Of a DNA stretch of 64,000 nt, positions 9,027-20,076 are shown piece by piece (positions within the stretch are counted from its first letter, which is position 1; every line of letters starts with the position of its first letter). Origin of the DNA: Microbacterium hibisci (GTDB lineage Bacteria; Actinomycetota; Actinomycetes; Actinomycetales; Microbacteriaceae). Both the position numbers and the translations under genes were made by a program. The stretch lies in assembly GCF_015278255.1 (NCBI RefSeq), contig NZ_JADIJC010000005.1, forward strand, positions 124,001 through 188,000, in the 5' to 3' direction. Under the pieces are notes generated by a model. The model was not told the origin of the DNA, searched no databases, and saw only the letters and a list, made by a program, of their open reading frames with translations.

Positions 9027-10163
9027 GTGAGTGATGTCGAGACCGATCTTCGCACGCCGGCCATCGGGGAGCCCGGCCGCCTCGCCGCGGCCCTGTCGCG
9101 TGCCGTCGCCGGAGCCGATCGAGCGCGCAGCCGGCGCGACCTGCCGCCCGCGCAGGTGCTGATCCAGGCGCCGGGATTCGAGTTCACGTCGGGCGACCGG
9201 CCCCGCCGCTTCCACGCCGCGAGCGTCGGCAAGTCGGTCACGGCGACGCGGGCGTTCCAGCTCGCCGAGCGGGGCGCGCTCGACCTCGATGCTCCGCTGA
9301 CGCAGGTGCTGCCGAAGGACGACTGGCGCGGGCTCTTCGTCCGCGACGGTGTGGATCGCGTGTCCGCGGTGACGGCGCGTCATCTCCTCACGCACACCGG
9401 CGGGGCGGCCGACTACTTCGAGGGACGCGTCACGGGCGGGCCCCGCTTCGCCGACCTCCTCGTGACGGAGCCCGGCCGGCTGTGGACGCCCGCCGAGCTC
9501 CTCGCATTCAGTCGCGACCATCAGCGCCCCGTCGCGGAGCCCGGCCGCCGATTCTCGTACTCCGACACCGGGTACGTCCTGCTCGGACGCGTCGTGGAGG
9601 AGGCAGGCGGCGCATCCCTCGGGGCGCAGCTGCACGAGGGCGTCTTCGCGCCGGCGGGGATGGACGATTCGTGCCTGCTCTTCCACACGCTGCCGGGAGG
9701 GGAGCGCTCCGGGTCGGAGAGCCCGGCGGCCGACCTCGACCTCGCGCCGCTGTGGCTCGGGCGCCACGAGCTCAGCCGGGCGACCAGTCTCAGCTGCGAC
9801 TGGGGTGGCGGCGGGGTCGTGTCGACGCTCGACGACCTCGCGCGCTTCTGGACCGCGTGGGGCGACGGCGTGCTCCTCGGCGAGGCGTCGCGCCGCGCGA
9901 TGGCCGACACCCACCACCGCTTCCGCCCCGGCATCCGCTACGGGGCGGGCCTCATGCGCCTGCACTACGACGGCTTCTCCCCGTTCTTGCGGGGGCTGCC
10001 GCGGCCGTTCGGGCACCTCGGTGTGACGGCCGCCCACGCGTTCACAGTGCCCGAGCGCGGCATCCGCGTGATCCTCAACTTCCACGCCACCGGCGAGATG
10101 CTGCGCAGCTTCCGCGTGCACATCCGGCTCATGCAGCTGCTGATGCGCGCCCTGCGTGACTGA
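9027..10163 (+). CDS. Beta-lactamase-family serine hydrolase
   Basis: 378-residue member of the class C beta-lactamase/DD-peptidase-like (PF00144) family. The nucleophile motif S66-V-G-K69 is in HAASVGKS and the second motif Y178-S-D180 is in FSYSDTGYVLLG; a third motif is not obvious to the eye. No signal peptide is seen, so it is probably a cytosolic esterase or peptidase rather than a drug-resistance enzyme. GTG 9027 is preceded by AAGGGGT at a good distance. Divergent from padR, which likely controls it. Confidence 0.85.
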   Translation: MSDVETDLRTPAIGEPGRLAAALSRAVAGADRARSRRDLPPAQVLIQAPGFEFTSGDRPRRFHAASVGKSVTATRAFQLAERGALDLDAPLTQVLPKDDWRGLFVRDGVDRVSAVTARHLLTHTGGAADYFEGRVTGGPRFADLLVTEPGRLWTPAELLAFSRDHQRPVAEPGRRFSYSDTGYVLLGRVVEEAGGASLGAQLHEGVFAPAGMDDSCLLFHTLPGGERSGSESPAADLDLAPLWLGRHELSRATSLSCDWGGGGVVSTLDDLARFWTAWGDGVLLGEASRRAMADTHHRFRPGIRYGAGLMRLHYDGFSPFLRGLPRPFGHLGVTAAHAFTVPERGIRVILNFHATGEMLRSFRVHIRLMQLLMRALRD

Positions 10164-10265
10164 ACCCCCGGGGCCGAGCCCCTGCACGCCCCGCCGGGCA
10201 GCCGGGTCTCGGCCGCCGCGAGGTCTGAGTCGCCGCACGCCCGCGTTCGACCCGCCGCGCCGGGT

Positions 10266-11438
10266 TCAGTCCTCGAGTGGTCCGAGCCACGCGGTCGCGA
10301 CGGTGGAGTGCGCCGACTCCGGATCGGACGGGTGGAAGAGCCCGGCGAGCACGTCGCGGTACAGACGGCTGAACTCGCTCGCCGAGAAGTACGACGACCC
10401 GCCCGCCACGAGCACGGCGTCGTCGACGATCGACTTGGCCGCCGTGACGGCGCGGTGCTTGACGCCGGCGAGCAGCGAGAACCAGCGGGCGCCGTGGTCT
10501 GCGAGCCCGTCGACGTCGCGTGCGAGGGCGTCGATCTGCGGGGGCAGCGCGTCGTAGGCGAGCGCCATGCCGGCGATGCGCCATCGGATGTCGGGGTCCT
10601 GGCTGTACGCCTTTCCGGTGCGCTTCGACGTGCGCCTGCCCGCCGCCTCGACCGCGAGATCCAGCGCGCGCCGCGCGATGCCGGTGTAGACCGAGGCCAG
10701 CAGCAGCTCGAACACGCTGAAGATGCCGAAGACGAGCGGATCCGGGTTCGGGCCCGGAGTGAGCCGCCGCACGACGCGGTCCGCCGGAGCGACCGCGTCC
10801 TGGAGCACCGTGGTGCGCGACTGCGTGCCGCGCATGCCGAGGGTGTCCCAGTCATCGCGGACCACCACGCGCCCCGCCTGCACCTCCGAGCGCGGCACGA
10901 AGGCGTAGACCATCCGCGGTGCGTCCTCCGACGACGTGTCGAGGCCGTGCAGGCCCAGCTGCGTCCACACCGGCGCGAGCGACGTGAAGATCTTGGTGCC
11001 GGAGAAGGCATAGCCGCCGTCGGGGAGGGGTGCGGCGTCCGTCCCGCTCCCGAACAGCACCAGGTCGTTGCCCGCCTCGCTGATCCCGAACGCGAAGACC
11101 TCGCCCGCGGCCGCGCCCTCCTGCACGAACCGCAGGGCGTCGATGCCGCGGTCGGCGAGGACCTTCGCCACGCCCGTCCAGACGAGGTGCATGTTGACGG
11201 CGAGGGCCGTCGCCGGGGCGGCTCCCGCGAGGCGCTGCTGGAGGACGGATGCCTCGGCCAGCCCGAGACCGCGCCCGCCGAGGCTCTCGGGCACGAGGAT
11301 CGCCAGGTAGCCGGCCTCCTTCAGGTCGGCGAGATCGTCGTCGGGGAAGGTGTTCTCGCGATCGTGGACGGCGGCGCGGCCGCGGAAGCGCTCGAGCAGT
11401 TCGCCGGGCAGGATGTCGGCCGGATCGAAAGAGGTCAC
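10266..11438 (-). CDS. Acyl-CoA dehydrogenase-like flavoprotein
   Basis: 390 residues with the acyl-CoA dehydrogenase fold: N-terminal helical domain (LGGRGLGLAEAS), middle beta domain (FSGTKIFTS, then LGMRGTQSRTTVLQDAVAP) and C-terminal helices ending in SRLYRDVLAGLFHPSDPES. A typical catalytic Glu block is not obvious, and the FHPSDPES end resembles the DszC-type flavin monooxygenase branch, so the reaction could be monooxygenation rather than beta-oxidation. GTG 11438 has AAGAAT 6 nt upstream. No neighbouring fatty-acid genes help decide the substrate. Confidence 0.82.
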   Translation of the reverse strand: MTSFDPADILPGELLERFRGRAAVHDRENTFPDDDLADLKEAGYLAILVPESLGGRGLGLAEASVLQQRLAGAAPATALAVNMHLVWTGVAKVLADRGIDALRFVQEGAAAGEVFAFGISEAGNDLVLFGSGTDAAPLPDGGYAFSGTKIFTSLAPVWTQLGLHGLDTSSEDAPRMVYAFVPRSEVQAGRVVVRDDWDTLGMRGTQSRTTVLQDAVAPADRVVRRLTPGPNPDPLVFGIFSVFELLLASVYTGIARRALDLAVEAAGRRTSKRTGKAYSQDPDIRWRIAGMALAYDALPPQIDALARDVDGLADHGARWFSLLAGVKHRAVTAAKSIVDDAVLVAGGSSYFSASEFSRLYRDVLAGLFHPSDPESAHSTVATAWLGPLED

Positions 11439-11453
11439 ACCGCCATTCTTGCG

Positions 11454-11525
11454 CGATGCGCCGTCCGTCAGGTCGTGCCCGATGCGCCGCGCGTCAGGTG
11501 CTGCGCGATGCGCCGCTCGTCAGGT
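11454..11525. repeat. Three 26-bp direct repeats
   Basis: The core CGATGCGCCGNNCGTCAGGT recurs at 11454, 11480 and 11506, a strict 26-bp period. The third copy overlaps the 3' end and stop codon of the alpha/beta hydrolase gene, so the array links two same-strand genes. No palindrome and only three units, so it is not a CRISPR. Confidence 0.8.
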
Positions 11526-12278
11526 CAGGACGGCGAGGAGGGCGTCGATCGTCGACTCGGGCTTGTCGCGATGCGGCGAGTGCCCGGCGCCGGCGACCAC
11601 CGAGACGGTGATCGCCGGGTTCGGCGCGACGGCCGACTCCGCGGGCTTGCCCCGGAAGATCGAGTACACGTCGGGGTCGGATGCGATGACGTGCGTCGGC
11701 ACGGAGAGGCGGAGTGCGGCATCCGTCACGTCCCAGCGCAGGTTCTGCGCGCTGGTCTGCTCCACCGCCCAGCGGCTCGCCTGCTGCGCCGACAGCGCCT
11801 TGAGCTCGACGTCCTGCGGGTGCCAGTCCGGATGCTCGGCCCGCACGGCCTCTGGGGACGGGTCGTCGAAGGAGCGCGTCTGGCTGTCGCGGACGATGTC
11901 GCGGTCGCGCTCGGTGAGCGCGATGGCGGGGTCGATGAGGATGAGCCGGCGGGTCCACGACGGGTCGCCTGCGGCGGCGAGGACGGATGCCGCGCCCCCG
12001 AGCGAGTGGCCGATCACCAGGTCCCACGTGCCGCCGTCGCCGGGCCGTGCGGCCGCCACGTCGCCCGCGTAGGCCGCCAGTGTGTAGTCGAGCGCGCGCG
12101 GAGCGGTTCCGTGCCCGCGCAGGTCCACGGCATCCGCCCGCCAGCCGGCTTCCGCGAGGGCGACGCCGTAGCGCCACATCAGCGCGCCGTTCGAGCCGAG
12201 GCCGTGAATGAGGAGCGCACGACGCGAGGCGTCAGGCGCACCCCAGGACAGGCGGGGGAGGGTCACGGGGGAAGGCAT
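11520..12278 (-). CDS. Alpha/beta hydrolase
   Basis: 252-residue alpha/beta hydrolase with oxyanion HGLGSNG near residue 25, nucleophile elbow GHSLGG (Ser92), an acid in the VIASDPDVYS strand end and the catalytic His in GAGHSPHRDKP. No signal peptide. Substrate is not predictable. ATG 12278 is preceded by TAGGCT exactly 6 nt upstream, fitting a leaderless transcript. Its last codons lie inside the third unit of a 26-bp repeat. Confidence 0.87.
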   Translation of the reverse strand: MPSPVTLPRLSWGAPDASRRALLIHGLGSNGALMWRYGVALAEAGWRADAVDLRGHGTAPRALDYTLAAYAGDVAAARPGDGGTWDLVIGHSLGGAASVLAAAGDPSWTRRLILIDPAIALTERDRDIVRDSQTRSFDDPSPEAVRAEHPDWHPQDVELKALSAQQASRWAVEQTSAQNLRWDVTDAALRLSVPTHVIASDPDVYSIFRGKPAESAVAPNPAITVSVVAGAGHSPHRDKPESTIDALLAVLT

Positions 12279-12339
12279 GCGCTCAGCCTAGGCGCCGCGC
12301 GCGCGCCGACTGCGGCGCCGGACAGGATGCGCAGCGGGA

Positions 12340-12381
12340 GACGGCAGGAAGCGTGCGGCGGACGGCAGGATGCATGCGGCG
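12340..12381. repeat. 21-bp tandem duplication
   Basis: GACGGCAGG-A-AGC-G-TGCGGCG at 12340-12360 is repeated with two changes at 12361-12381, and a diverged partial unit (GACAGGATGCGCAGCGG) precedes it. It lies between the alpha/beta hydrolase start and the MarR gene stop; no coding role seen. Confidence 0.7.
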
Positions 12382-12457
12382 TCCCGCCGGGCCGTCCGGC
12401 AGGTGGGGCGATGCGTGCGGTGTGCGGCCGTGGCCGGCGCTGTCGGTGACGGTCGCG

Positions 12458-12955
12458 TCAGTCCACCGAGTCGAGCGCGTCGGCGATCTTGCCCAGGACG
12501 GCCGCGGCGCACTCGGCCTCATCTACGGAAAGACCGTCGATCACCTCGACGATGGTGGCGTGATGAGCGCCGAACGCCTCGTCGACGCGACGGATCGCCT
12601 CGGGCGTCGGGACGAGGAAGTGCGCCCGTCGATCCGTCGGGTGCTGGGTGCGGGTGACGTAACCCCGCGTGACGAGGCGCTCCACCACGTTGGTGACCGT
12701 CGCGCTGGAAGTGTCGAGCATGACGATGAGGTCCTTCGGGCCCAGGTCGCGCTCGTCGCGCAGGCCCTGCACGAGGTAGCGCAGGGCGGTGAGGTCGAGG
12801 CTCGACAGGCCGGATGCGCGCAGGGCGCGATCCGATTGGCGCCGTTCGGAGCGCCGGAGGTGCAGGATCGCCTCGCTCAATTGCTGGCCGGCCGCCGACT
12901 GGGGCTGCGCGGCGTACAGGTGCTCGCCTTCGTGTTGCACGACGTTCTGGGGCAT
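12458..12955 (-). CDS. MarR family transcriptional regulator
   Basis: 165-residue winged-helix regulator: helices around LSSLDLTALRYLVQGL, recognition helix region DTSSATVTNVVERLVTRGY and the wing TQHPTDRRAHFLVPT, all typical of MarR. The frame continues upstream, but ATG 12955 is preceded by GGGGAGGG and begins the conserved part. It lies 16 bp downstream of an 83-residue gene on the same strand, and both are downstream of a region with two palindromes, so autoregulation of a small operon and of the divergent DUF7882 gene is likely. Ligand unknown. Confidence 0.87.
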   Translation of the reverse strand: MPQNVVQHEGEHLYAAQPQSAAGQQLSEAILHLRRSERRQSDRALRASGLSSLDLTALRYLVQGLRDERDLGPKDLIVMLDTSSATVTNVVERLVTRGYVTRTQHPTDRRAHFLVPTPEAIRRVDEAFGAHHATIVEVIDGLSVDEAECAAAVLGKIADALDSVD

Positions 12956-12971
12956 TCGTCCCTCCCCGATC

Positions 12972-13223
12972 TCATTCCACAGGTGCTCGCTCGACAGGTG
13001 CTCGCTCGACGACGGCGCGGCGTGCGTACCCCAGTCCGGCGTACTCGCCCACGACCTGGCTGACCGCGTCGCGTGCGAGGAAGCGCCCGCGGGCGAGCCG
13101 CTCGATCGAGCCCAGGAACGCCCCGCCGGTGTTCCCCACCCAGAAGCCGCTGTCGACCTCGTGCCAGGTGGCGAGTGCCTCGCTGACCCTGGTGCGTTCC
13201 GCGATGCCATCGACCGTCGTCAT
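12972..13223 (-). CDS. Small protein upstream of marR, family not recognised
   Basis: 83 residues, no membrane segment or known motif. It begins MTTVDGIAERTRVSEALATWHEVDSG and ends with a duplicated ERAPV unit produced by a 15-bp tandem duplication (12981-12995 and 12996-13010). AGGGAGA precedes ATG 13223. Same strand and only 16 bp from the MarR gene, so probably co-transcribed with it. A 19-bp perfect palindrome lies 18 bp upstream of the start. Function not assigned. Confidence 0.65.
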   Translation of the reverse strand: MTTVDGIAERTRVSEALATWHEVDSGFWVGNTGGAFLGSIERLARGRFLARDAVSQVVGEYAGLGYARRAVVERAPVERAPVE

Positions 13224-13241
13224 CGTTCTCCCTACCTTACT

Positions 13242-13297
13242 CCGTCACATGATGTGACGGCTAGTGAATTACACAACACGTGTGATACATATTCACT
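13242..13297. promoter_or_regulatory. Two palindromic operators in a divergent promoter region
   Basis: The first is a perfect palindrome at 13242-13260 (CCGTCACAT-G-ATGTGACGG). The second spans 13263-13297, with AGTGAAT and ATTCACT arms around a central ACACGTGT (13276-13283). They sit between the divergent 83-residue/marR pair and the DUF7882 gene; the symmetry suits a dimeric MarR protein. A TTGACA lies at 13302-13307 on the plus strand. Assignment to this MarR is inference. Confidence 0.6.
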
Positions 13298-13351
13298 GGG
13301 ATTGACAGTTGGTGGCGGATATGCCATCCCTGATCATGAGGAGGAGGAGAG

Positions 13352-13702
13352 ATGGCCTACCTGTACTACGGAGCCGACCCCCGGCCTGCCGAGATCCCCG
13401 ACCACGTGCTCGCGCACGTGAAGGTGGTCGCGGCGACGAAGCTCCGCCGCGGGGAGTGCTTCATGCTGACCTGGCGTCACGGCGACGGCGGCGAGGACGG
13501 GCGCACATCGGTGTGGATGCAGCCCTCCATCCCGCTGCGGTTCGTCTTCGACGGTCCCGAACCCGAGGCGCTCGATCGCCAGTACCTTCGCGATCTGGCG
13601 GACGAGGCGATGTCGAGCCGCGGCATCGTGCTGGAGTGGGACCACGACGCGCTCGAGGCGCACTCCGGTGAGGCCCCGCCGATCTCGGCCGTGGCCGCCT
13701 GA
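13352..13702 (+). CDS. DUF7882-like conserved actinobacterial protein
   Basis: 116-residue protein, start MAYLYYGADPRPAEIPD, with LAHVKVVAATKLRRGECFMLTW and WMQPSIPLRFVFDG, the blocks I recall from the DUF7882 family of Microbacteriaceae. No membrane segment. It has one of the strongest ribosome binding sites here (AGGAGGAGAG before ATG 13352) and lies divergent from the marR pair across two palindromes, suggesting regulated, possibly high expression. Biochemical role unknown; the family name is from memory. Confidence 0.7.
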   Translation: MAYLYYGADPRPAEIPDHVLAHVKVVAATKLRRGECFMLTWRHGDGGEDGRTSVWMQPSIPLRFVFDGPEPEALDRQYLRDLADEAMSSRGIVLEWDHDALEAHSGEAPPISAVAA

Positions 13703-13728
13703 CGTCGGCGACGGGAGAAGATGGTCTG

Positions 13729-14148
13729 GTGATCTCGACCGAGCTGGCCCTGTCCCTGCGTGAGGCCGGCCTGGTGTGGCATCCGCGCTCCGGCGATCGG
13801 TTCCAGCTCGACGAGCCGGAGTTCGAGGCGGATGTCTTCACGGTGAGCGAGATGACCATCGAGCCCCGTGAGTACCCGACGGGACGCATCCTGGCCTTCA
13901 ACGGCACGACGGAGTGGGCGTTGGACTCGGTGGCGCTGGAGGACGCGCTGTGGCTGCCCCACGAGCACCAGCTGCGGGAACTGCTGCGCGGCGCATTCCG
14001 GGCGTTGCGTCGGCTTCCCGACACGCACGAGGTCGAGATCGTCCTGCGGCGGACGGATGCCGAGGAGGACGTGCTCGTGTTCGAGCACCCGGAGCCCGCC
14101 GACGCCTACGCACTCGCGCTGCTGGAGCTGCTGCACCGGGTGGCGTAG
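13729..14148 (+). CDS. Conserved hypothetical protein, 139 aa
   Basis: Compact acidic protein beginning MISTELALSLREAGLVWHPRSGDRFQLD with a conserved-looking centre (ADVFTVSEMTIEPREYPTGRILAFNGTTEWALDSV). I recall similar Microbacterium proteins sometimes named pilus assembly protein CpaE, but no CpaE ATPase motifs are present, so I do not use that name. GTG 13729 has GGGAGA upstream. It follows the DUF7882 gene by 26 bp on the same strand and may share its transcript. Confidence 0.7.
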   Translation: MISTELALSLREAGLVWHPRSGDRFQLDEPEFEADVFTVSEMTIEPREYPTGRILAFNGTTEWALDSVALEDALWLPHEHQLRELLRGAFRALRRLPDTHEVEIVLRRTDAEEDVLVFEHPEPADAYALALLELLHRVA

Positions 14149-14201
14149 CGCGCTCCGGCGCGCATATGAGAAGCGGTCGCTCGGCGCCTCGGCTGCCGCG
14201 G

Positions 14202-15410
14202 TCAGCCGATCGTGGCCACCGGCTCGGTGTCGGGGATCGGGCTCGCGCCGCGGACCCGTAGGTCGGGCAGGCCCCGCACGAACACGATCGCCACCGCGAG
14301 CCCCAGCGCACAGAACGCGGCGGCGGCGACGTACGCGGCGGAGACGCCGCCCGGACCGTCGATGAGGAAACCGGCGACGGCCGACCCGACCGCGGCGCCG
14401 ATCAGCTGTCCCGTGCCGACCCAGCCGAAGGCCTCGGCGGTGTCGCTGAACTTGACGCTCGCGGTGGTGACCGCCGACAGCACGGCCAGCGCCGGGGCGA
14501 TGCCGATGCCGGCGACGAACAGCGTCGCGCCGATCCACCACACGTTGATCCACAGCGAGGTGAGAGCGAGTCCGATCGCCACGACGGTCAGCCGTCGCGC
14601 CATCGCCCAGCGCCCCATCGGCAGGTGCCCGAAGGTGAGGCCGCCGGCGAGGCTGCCGATCGAGAAGACCGCGAGCACGAGCCCCGCCTCGAGCCCGCCG
14701 TGATCGAAGGTCGCGACCACGCCCGCCTCGACGGCGGCGAACGATCCGATGAGGAGGAACCCGATCACGGTCGCCAGCAGGATCGGCGGGCGGGTGAGCA
14801 CCTTGCCGAAGGAGCGCTTGCTGCGGGGGATGCGCACGCGCCCGACCTCGGGGGAGAGGATGAACCACGCGCCGCCGGCCACCAGGATGACCACGACGAG
14901 CATCAGCCCCACGACGGTGCCGGCCTGAGTCGCGACGAAGGTGATGAGCACCGGTGCCAGGATCCAGATGAACTCCTGCAGCGACGCGTCGAGCGAGTAG
15001 AGCGCGGTGAGCTGCGTGGAGTTCACCATCTTGGCGTAGATCGTGCGCACGGCCGCGACGATCGGCGGCGTCGCGGCGCCGGCGATGAAGCCGAGCACGA
15101 TGTAGACCGGCACCGGGGCGACGAGCAGGGCGATCGCCGAGAGGGATGCCGCGGCCACCGCGGTCGTGAGCGTCAGCACTCGGCGCATGCCCCAGCGGCC
15201 CATCCACCGGCTCGTCACGGGGCCGGCGAGGGCCTGGCCGATCGACACGGCCGCGAGGACGACGCCCGCGGCGCCGTACGAGCCGGTGATCCCCTCGATG
15301 TGGAGGAGGATCACCAGGCTGATCATCCCGTTGGGGAAGCGCGCGGTCAGCTGCGCCGCGATGATGCGGGCGACACCGGGGGTGCGCAGAAGTTCCCGGT
15401 AGCCGGCCAC
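14202..15410 (-). CDS. MFS transporter
   Basis: 402-residue major facilitator with about twelve hydrophobic segments, cytoplasmic Arg-containing loop TSRWMGRWGMRR between segments 2 and 3, and a central loop SPEVGRVRIPRSKRSFGK. The overall look is that of drug-efflux type permeases; substrate unknown. GTG 15410 is preceded by TAACGT exactly 6 nt upstream, indicating a leaderless transcript. Convergent with the 139-residue protein gene and divergent from nrdH across a 392-bp gap. Confidence 0.87.
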   Translation of the reverse strand: MAGYRELLRTPGVARIIAAQLTARFPNGMISLVILLHIEGITGSYGAAGVVLAAVSIGQALAGPVTSRWMGRWGMRRVLTLTTAVAAASLSAIALLVAPVPVYIVLGFIAGAATPPIVAAVRTIYAKMVNSTQLTALYSLDASLQEFIWILAPVLITFVATQAGTVVGLMLVVVILVAGGAWFILSPEVGRVRIPRSKRSFGKVLTRPPILLATVIGFLLIGSFAAVEAGVVATFDHGGLEAGLVLAVFSIGSLAGGLTFGHLPMGRWAMARRLTVVAIGLALTSLWINVWWIGATLFVAGIGIAPALAVLSAVTTASVKFSDTAEAFGWVGTGQLIGAAVGSAVAGFLIDGPGGVSAAYVAAAAFCALGLAVAIVFVRGLPDLRVRGASPIPDTEPVATIG

Positions 15411-15802
15411 CTGACAACGTTACGTCACCCTTCGACGGCCGCCGTACGTGCGCCTCGCCCGCGACACGCCCGGGGCGGCGGCGACACGCCGACGGCGCTC
15501 TCCACAGGCGAATCCGATGTCGCCGGCCCCGAGTACGTTCCCGACTGTGGAGGGGTGGCGTCGCGGCGGGTGAAAGCCCTGTGATTCAGGCGTTTTCCAG
15601 GGTCGGCCGACTGTGGATGAATCGGTGGACAACCTGTGTTGTACATGGGGAGAACGGTGGAAAATCACACCGATGTAACTACTAGCCCTTGTGGTGCTAA
15701 CGAATGTCGGTACCCATATGTAGTATTGGACTCCCGGCGGGGGGACTGCCGGAGAAGAGCACCGGATGCCACCGGGGGAAGCACTGAGGAGACGGAATCG
15801 AC
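15411..15802. other. Intergenic region between MFS gene and nrdH
   Basis: 392 bp without a gene, lower in GC toward the nrdH side. It contains the MFS gene's -10 (TAACGT, minus strand, 15417-15422), one near-consensus DnaA box TGTGGATGA at 15612-15620, and the paired NrdR-box candidates at 15681-15727. The long 5' leader before nrdH (15728-15802) shows no recognised riboswitch fold. Confidence 0.6.
15681..15727 (+). promoter_or_regulatory. Tandem NrdR-box candidates upstream of nrdHIEF
   Basis: Two 16-bp blocks lie exactly 31 bp apart: ACTAGCCCTTGTGGTG (15681-15696; complement CACCACAAGGGCTAGT) and ACCCATATGTAGTATT (15712-15727). Both partly match the NrdR consensus ACACWATATATWGTGT, and a pair with ~31-bp spacing before a class Ib reductase operon is the arrangement known for NrdR. 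nrdR itself is not in the window. Confidence 0.6.
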
Positions 15803-16036
15803 ATGGCGATCACGGTTTACACGAAGCCCGCGTGCGTGCAGTGCACGGCGACGTATCGAGCACTCGATTCCAAGGGGATCGAGTACGAGATCCACGACCT
15901 CTCGGAGGACCCCGCGGCCCTCGAGCAGGTGAAGGCCCTGGGCTACCTCCAGGCGCCGGTCGTCATCACCGATGAGGACCACTGGTCGGGCTTCCGTCCC
16001 GACAAGATCGACGAGCTCGCGTCGCGTCTGGCCTGA
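15803..16036 (+). CDS. nrdH: Glutaredoxin-like NrdH redoxin
   Basis: 77-residue thioredoxin-fold electron donor for class Ib ribonucleotide reductase. The redox motif CVQC is at residues 11-14 and the family signature WSGFRPDKI is near the C-terminus. It opens the nrdHIEF operon, followed by nrdI after 2 bp. ATG 15803 follows a purine-rich stretch (GAGGAGACGG). Reduced by thioredoxin reductase in known systems. Confidence 0.95.
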   Translation: MAITVYTKPACVQCTATYRALDSKGIEYEIHDLSEDPAALEQVKALGYLQAPVVITDEDHWSGFRPDKIDELASRLA

Positions 16037-16038
16037 CC

Positions 16039-16469
16039 ATGTCGGCTCTCGCGGCGCCCGGCGTCGCGACGAGCGCGCCGTTGCTGGTCTACTTCTCGAG
16101 CGTGTCGGGAAACACCGCACGTTTCATCGAGAAGCTCGGCGCTCGAGCAGTCCGGATCCCGCTTCATTCCACGGATCCGGCGCTCGTGGTCGACGAGCCG
16201 TACGTCCTCGTGACACCCACCTATGGCGGAGGCCAGGGCAAGGGGGTCGAGAAGGGCGCTGTTCCGAAGCAGGTCATCCGGTTCCTCAACGACGAGCGCA
16301 ACCGCGGCCTCATCCGTGGAGTGATCTCCGCGGGGAACACCAACTTCGGCGAGCACTTCTGCCTCGCCGGCGACATCATCAGCCGCAAGTGTCACGTGCC
16401 GCACTTGTACCGGCTAGAGGTATTCGGCACGCCTGAAGATGTGGAACGCGTGAGCGCGGGATTGGAACG

Positions 16470-16485
<16 letters not shown>
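16039..16485 (+). CDS. nrdI: Class Ib RNR flavodoxin NrdI
   Basis: 148-residue flavodoxin-like protein that supplies the oxidant for assembling the dimanganese-tyrosyl radical cofactor of NrdF. FMN-binding loop [11 protein letters not shown] is near residue 20, and PTYGGG plus [11 protein letters not shown] follow as in NrdI. It carries a short N-terminal extension ([13 protein letters not shown]) before the first strand. Its 3' end overlaps nrdE by 16 bp, so the two are coupled. Confidence 0.95.
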
Positions 16486-19653
<3,168 letters not shown>

Positions 19654-19690
19654 AAGTTCGAGATCACGCCTCGCCCGAATAGGGCGGCTG

Positions 19691-19730
19691 AGAGGCCCGG
19701 ACCCGCAGGATTCTGCGGGTCCGGGCCTCT
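19691..19730 (+). terminator. Strong terminator after nrdF
   Basis: Perfect 18-bp arms AGAGGCCCGGACCCGCAG (19691-19708) and CTGCGGGTCCGGGCCTCT (19713-19730) with a 4-nt GATT loop, 38 bp after the nrdF stop, followed by ATCGTGTCTTCT. Confidence 0.93.
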
Positions 19731-19740
19731 ATCGTGTCTT

Positions 19741-20076
19741 CTCCGCTTGCGGCGAGAGGCGGAGCGGGTGTTGCGTCGGCGGACGCCTGCGGAAATCGAA
19801 GGGATTGGTGAACACTGCTGCGGCGAACGATTACGGCGCGGTCGTGGGCGCACTCATCGTCCCGGCTTTACGGGCATGGATGGGCCAAACTCCAAGTAGA
19901 TGACCTTCAGCAGACCGCGCTACGGCGCGGAACGGACTGTTCGCGTAGGGCGATTGGCGGCTACTGGTCGGGGGACCCCATGTGGGGTCGAAATGAGGGT
20001 CCTTTGATCGCCTCCAGCCAGGGATGGACACCCAGTGCTGCGCGTGGGTGCCCGCCGACAGGTCGCGCCTCGGGAA
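19741..20076. other. Gene-poor stretch after nrdF
   Basis: About 340 bp with no frame I can support, lower and more uneven GC than the flanks, and none of the CGGATGCC octamers. It marks the left end of an accessory-looking region. No repeat or promoter was recognised. Confidence 0.5.

Noticed and set aside
9027..10163. Antibiotic beta-lactamase
   Set aside because: No signal peptide and the family is mostly esterases or peptidases; resistance cannot be inferred.
11454..11525. CRISPR array
   Set aside because: Three contiguous 26-bp units without unique spacers and no cas genes.
15411..15680. Replication origin
   Set aside because: Only one near-consensus DnaA box is visible and no dnaA, dnaN or AT-rich unwinding region.
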